A DNA stretch of 64,000 nt from positions 186,001-250,000 of the forward strand of contig JAUICV010000001.1 of NCBI GenBank assembly GCA_030427725.1. Direction: 5' to 3'. Below are positions 61,292 through 64,000 of the stretch, piece after piece (the stretch's first letter is position 1; each line of letters starts with the position of its first letter). The notes beneath the pieces were generated by a model that was given only the letters and a program-made list of their open reading frames with translations, did not search any database and was not told the DNA's origin. A program made the position numbers and the translations under genes. The stretch comes from Chlamydiia bacterium. GTDB taxonomy: Bacteria; Chlamydiota; Chlamydiia; Chlamydiales; GCA-2402025.

Positions 61292-62137
61292 ATGAAAAGA
61301 GCGGTAATTATTTCAGTCATTGCTTTGTGCGTGACATCCATTATTATTTATACAGTCAATCGTTACTTTAAAAGTAAAACGCCAGAAAATGAACTGACGC
61401 TTTATGGTAACGTAGATGTTCGTCAAGTCGATATTTCTTTTCGTGTAAGTGGACAAGTGGATCATTTAGAATTCGAGGAAGGAGATGTTGTACGAGAAGG
61501 AGACTTAATGTGTACTATGGAAAAGTCTCCATACGACAGTTTACTTGAAGAATCTTTTGCTAATGCTGTGGCTATCAAAGCTGAATTAGATAATGCAAAG
61601 ATCCTCTACGAAAGACGACTAGAGTTAATTGAGATTGGAGCAGTTTCTAAAGAAGATTTAGACAATGCAAGATCTAACTATGACAAGCTTCGAGCAAACT
61701 TAATCCAAGCAGAAGAGTCAATTAATGTCGCAAATGACAACCTATCTTACACAAGAGCATACGCACCAACAGATGGAATTATTCTAACAAGAATTAGAGA
61801 ACCTGGAACAGTTGTCAATCCAGCTGAGCCCGTTTATACGCTATCTGTTAGTTCACCAATTTGGGTACGAGCTTTTGTTGATGAACCGAATTTAGGGCGT
61901 GTTCACTATGGGATGAAGGCTACGATCTATACCGATATAAAAGGTGGACGGCCTTTTGAAGGGAAAATAGGTTTTATCTCTCCCGTTGCAGAATTCACAC
62001 CAAAAACGGTAGAGACAGCTAAGTTGCGAACAGACTTAGTTTATCGGTTAAGAATTTATGTAGATAATCCAGAGCATGAGCTTGTACAAGGAATGCCTGT
62101 GACAATTAAACTAAACTTAGATCAAGGATCACATTGA
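61292..62137 (+). CDS. HlyD-family membrane-fusion (adaptor) protein of an ABC exporter
   Basis: Periplasmic adaptor anchored in the inner membrane by one helix (AVIISVIALCVTSIIIYTVN). The lipoyl half-motifs flank a coiled-coil hairpin: FRVSGQVDHLEFEEGDVVREGDLMCTM, then helical NAKILYERRLELIEIGAVSKEDLDNARSNYDKL, then SYTRAYAPTDGIILTRIREPGTVV. A beta-barrel domain follows (PIWVRAFVDEPNLGRVHYG). Length 281 residues and gene order (adaptor, double ATPase, permease) match YbhG of the E. coli YbhGFSR exporter. It overlaps the ATPase gene by four bases. The leader is nearly pure A/T with no obvious ribosome site. Confidence 0.9.
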   Translation: MKRAVIISVIALCVTSIIIYTVNRYFKSKTPENELTLYGNVDVRQVDISFRVSGQVDHLEFEEGDVVREGDLMCTMEKSPYDSLLEESFANAVAIKAELDNAKILYERRLELIEIGAVSKEDLDNARSNYDKLRANLIQAEESINVANDNLSYTRAYAPTDGIILTRIREPGTVVNPAEPVYTLSVSSPIWVRAFVDEPNLGRVHYGMKATIYTDIKGGRPFEGKIGFISPVAEFTPKTVETAKLRTDLVYRLRIYVDNPEHELVQGMPVTIKLNLDQGSH

Positions 62138-63840
62138 TTGAGAACATTGCTGAAATTAAGAATGTTTCTAAGCAGTTTTTGCCTCATGCAACATTTGCAC
62201 TTGAGGGGATCAATGCATCAATACCAAAAGGCAAACTTGTTGGCTTAGTTGGGCCAGATGGAGCTGGGAAGACAACTCTCATTAGGATCATTGCTGGTCT
62301 TTTAGCCCCAAGTAACGGATCTGTCACCGTTGCAAATAATGACACTTTAAAGAATTCAGAAATTGTTCATTATTTTACAGGCTATATGCCACAAAAGTTT
62401 GGACTTTATGAAGACCTATCGGTTTATCAAAACTTAAAACTTTATGCAGAGCTTCGCAATTTAGCCAAAGATGAAAGGCAAGAGACATTTGAAAAACTGT
62501 TGCAATTTACAAACTTGAAAGCCTTTAAAGAAAGGCTTGCTAGAAATCTTTCTGGAGGGATGAAGCAAAAACTTGGGCTTGCTTGTTCTCTTGTCAAAAA
62601 ACCAAAGCTCCTTCTTTTAGATGAGCCAACAGTGGGTGTGGATCCGATATCTAGAAGAGAGCTCTGGGATATGGTAGGAAGCTTGCTAAAAGAGGGCATA
62701 TCGGTTTTATGGAGCACAGCATATCTCGATGAAGCAGAAAAGTGTGATAGTGTCCTCTTGTTAAATTCAGGAAAGCTGCTCTTCAGCGGTGATCCAAAAG
62801 AGCTCACAAAAAAACTAGACAATAGAGTGTATACCATCTCACCTGAATCAGATCGCCGTAAAGTTCTTTTTGAGCTGCTCCAAGATGATAATATCATCGA
62901 TGGTGTGATTCAAGGAGGTAAGATCCGTGTTGTAAAAAAAGAGATTATTCCTCTTGAGAATTTAGGTATCGAAGAAAAGGTTTTGCCGCGGTTTGAAGAC
63001 GCTTTCATAGATATTTTAGGAGGAGGTCCCAAAGGAACATCTAAGCTAGCTCAAATAAGAGAGAGTACAACAAGCGAGAAAACAACTCCCGTATCTGCAA
63101 AAAATTTAAGTAAAATTTTTGGTAAATTCAGGGCTGTTGATGATATCTCAATTGAAATCAAAGAAGGTGAAATTTTTGGTCTTCTTGGTCCAAATGGAGC
63201 CGGTAAAACGACGACATTTAAAATGCTCTGTGGTCTTTTAAAACCAACGTTTGGAGAGGCTCTTATTAATGGGGTGAATCTTCAAAAAGCTCCAGATTTA
63301 GCGAGAATGAAAATCGGATACATGGCACAAAAATTTTCTCTTTACGGCAACTTAAGTGTCCAACAAAACTTAGAGTTTTTCGCTGGAATTTATAATTTGA
63401 AAAATCGAATGAAAGAAGAAGCTATTCAAGAAATGGTTAAAATTTTCAAATTAGATGAATACTTAGACATATCTGCAGACACCTTACCTTTAGGCTATAA
63501 GCAAAGACTAGCTCTAGCTTGCGCGAATATGCATAAGCCAAAGATCTTATTTTTAGATGAGCCAACTTCTGGGGTTGATCCGATTACCAGACGAGAATTT
63601 TGGAACCATATCAACGGCCTTGTTAGTAAGGGTGTGACAGTTATGATCACAACACATTTTATGGATGAAGCAGAATATTGTGATCGTATTGCGCTAGTTT
63701 TTCAGGGGAAAATCATTCAGTTAGCTTCGCCTTCTGAATTGAAAGATCAACTTAAATCTGAAAAAAATCCAAATCCTACTTTAGAAGATGCCTTCATAGA
63801 AATGATGAAAGATCATGGAGAGGGGGCACCCAGTGGATGA
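62134..63840 (+). CDS. ABC exporter ATPase with two fused nucleotide-binding domains (YbhF-like)
   Basis: A 568-residue protein with two complete ATPase domains. Domain 1: Walker [14 protein letters not shown] (note Asp for Asn), signature [12 protein letters not shown], Walker [14 protein letters not shown], and a replaced switch His ([10 protein letters not shown], where His/Tyr normally stands as THYMDEAE). Domain 2: Walker [14 protein letters not shown], signature [12 protein letters not shown] (Leu-Pro-Leu-Gly in place of LSGG), Walker [14 protein letters not shown], switch TTHFMDEAE. The start must be TTG at 62134, overlapping the HlyD stop. Powers the permease encoded next. Substrates of this family are drugs or unknown. 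Confidence 0.93.
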   Translation: MIENIAEIKNVSKQFLPHATFALEGINASIPKGKLVGLVGPDGAGKTTLIRIIAGLLAPSNGSVTVANNDTLKNSEIVHYFTGYMPQKFGLYEDLSVYQNLKLYAELRNLAKDERQETFEKLLQFTNLKAFKERLARNLSGGMKQKLGLACSLVKKPKLLLLDEPTVGVDPISRRELWDMVGSLLKEGISVLWSTAYLDEAEKCDSVLLLNSGKLLFSGDPKELTKKLDNRVYTISPESDRRKVLFELLQDDNIIDGVIQGGKIRVVKKEIIPLENLGIEEKVLPRFEDAFIDILGGGPKGTSKLAQIRESTTSEKTTPVSAKNLSKIFGKFRAVDDISIEIKEGEIFGLLGPNGAGKTTTFKMLCGLLKPTFGEALINGVNLQKAPDLARMKIGYMAQKFSLYGNLSVQQNLEFFAGIYNLKNRMKEEAIQEMVKIFKLDEYLDISADTLPLGYKQRLALACANMHKPKILFLDEPTSGVDPITRREFWNHINGLVSKGVTVMITTHFMDEAEYCDRIALVFQGKIIQLASPSELKDQLKSEKNPNPTLEDAFIEMMKDHGEGAPSG

Positions 63841-64000
63841 GATTGAACAAGTACTTATTGAAAAAAGAAAAGGTAAGGCAAGGCGAGTAAAGGCGTTAGT
63901 CTCCAAAGAGTTTTATCAAATTATTCGTGATCCAAGTACATTCTTGATCGCCGTATTTTTACCTCTATTGCTTGTTTTTTTGTATGGTTCTGGTGTCTCA
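63833..64000 (+). CDS. ABC-2-type permease of the exporter, 3'-truncated by the window
   Basis: A frame starting at GTG 63833, eight bases before the end of the ATPase gene, runs open to the window edge (56 codons). It has GAGAGGGGG upstream. After a basic cytosolic N-terminus ([20 protein letters not shown]) it shows [23 protein letters not shown], the first membrane helix and RDPxT-type motif of ABC-2 permeases (YbhS/YbhR). The remainder lies outside. Confidence 0.85.
   Translation, partial: MDEIEQVLIEKRKGKARRVKALVSKEFYQIIRDPSTFLIAVFLPLLLVFLYGSGVS

Noticed and set aside
62442..62897. 151-codon minus-strand frame inside the tandem ATPase gene
   Set aside because: It is the antisense shadow of a gene with intact ATPase motifs; Ser/Phe-rich composition is typical of such shadows.
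1..64000. tRNA, rRNA, CRISPR arrays, insertion sequences, origin of replication
   Set aside because: I looked through the intergenic stretches for T-loop-like GGTTCRANYCC, repeated spacers, terminal inverted repeats with transposase frames and DnaA-box clusters and saw none.

Overview
The window is AT-rich and almost certainly comes from a member of the Chlamydiales outside the classical Chlamydiaceae (an amoeba- or arthropod-associated lineage). Three observations support this. (1) Gene order: aas, cysS, lysS, priA and the small gene before priA, then ftsY-sucC-sucD, htrA, an M16 metalloprotease, nrdB/nrdA, pssA and rmuC, match in content two neighbourhoods I remember from Chlamydia trachomatis (around CT776-CT782 and CT820-CT828). 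(2) The ribonucleotide reductase small subunit carries Phe instead of the radical Tyr, the class Ic form known from chlamydiae. (3) The window also holds a cyo-type quinol oxidase operon, carbonic anhydrase, spermidine synthase and many accessory genes absent from the reduced Chlamydiaceae. Genus cannot be fixed from the sequence alone.

Layout. 1-4.4 kb: the end of an acyl-ACP synthetase, cysS and convergent lysS. 4.6-11 kb (minus strand): a 724-codon lineage-specific gene, priA with its small partner, and ftsY. 11-14.3 kb: sucC-sucD-M50 protease. 14.4-23.5 kb (minus strand): htrA, M16 protease, nrdB, nrdA, with two NrdR boxes upstream. 23.9-36 kb: pssA, an unknown gene, a predicted Ulp1-like cysteine protease, rmuC, secreted or ferritin-like, SH3 and SWIM proteins, phoH, a flavoprotein and a spermidine synthase with a signal peptide. 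36.5-45.5 kb: an alpha/beta hydrolase-like gene, a 52-codon AP2-like gene, cyoABCDE, carbonic anhydrase, a free-standing condensation-domain protein, a YjdF-family protein and a holin-like membrane protein. 45.5-52.5 kb: accessory genes (lipase-like, sulfotransferase, NTF2-like, ogt, tag, ybgC, DUF1796 peptidase, LuxR-type regulator, GNAT, VOC). 52.5-56 kb: two tandem ankyrin plus C-terminal J-domain genes, the second broken by a frameshift. 56-60.2 kb: a large secreted protein with a GH16-like catalytic motif and two outer-membrane-like proteins. 60.4-64 kb: a possible short ORF, a cold-shock gene and an ABC exporter operon (HlyD-type adaptor, tandem-ATPase, permease cut by the window end).

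How the genes fit together: core replication, division and translation functions (priA, ftsY, cysS, lysS), a deoxynucleotide supply unit under likely NrdR control, TCA-cycle succinyl-CoA synthetase, aerobic respiration through a quinol oxidase with its own heme O synthase, phospholipid synthesis, envelope proteolysis, DNA alkylation repair (ogt-tag), and a set of predicted secreted or host-directed proteins (Ulp1-like protease, ankyrin-J proteins, sulfotransferase, DUF1796 peptidase, GH16-like protein). I found no rRNA, tRNA, CRISPR array, insertion sequence or replication origin in the window.
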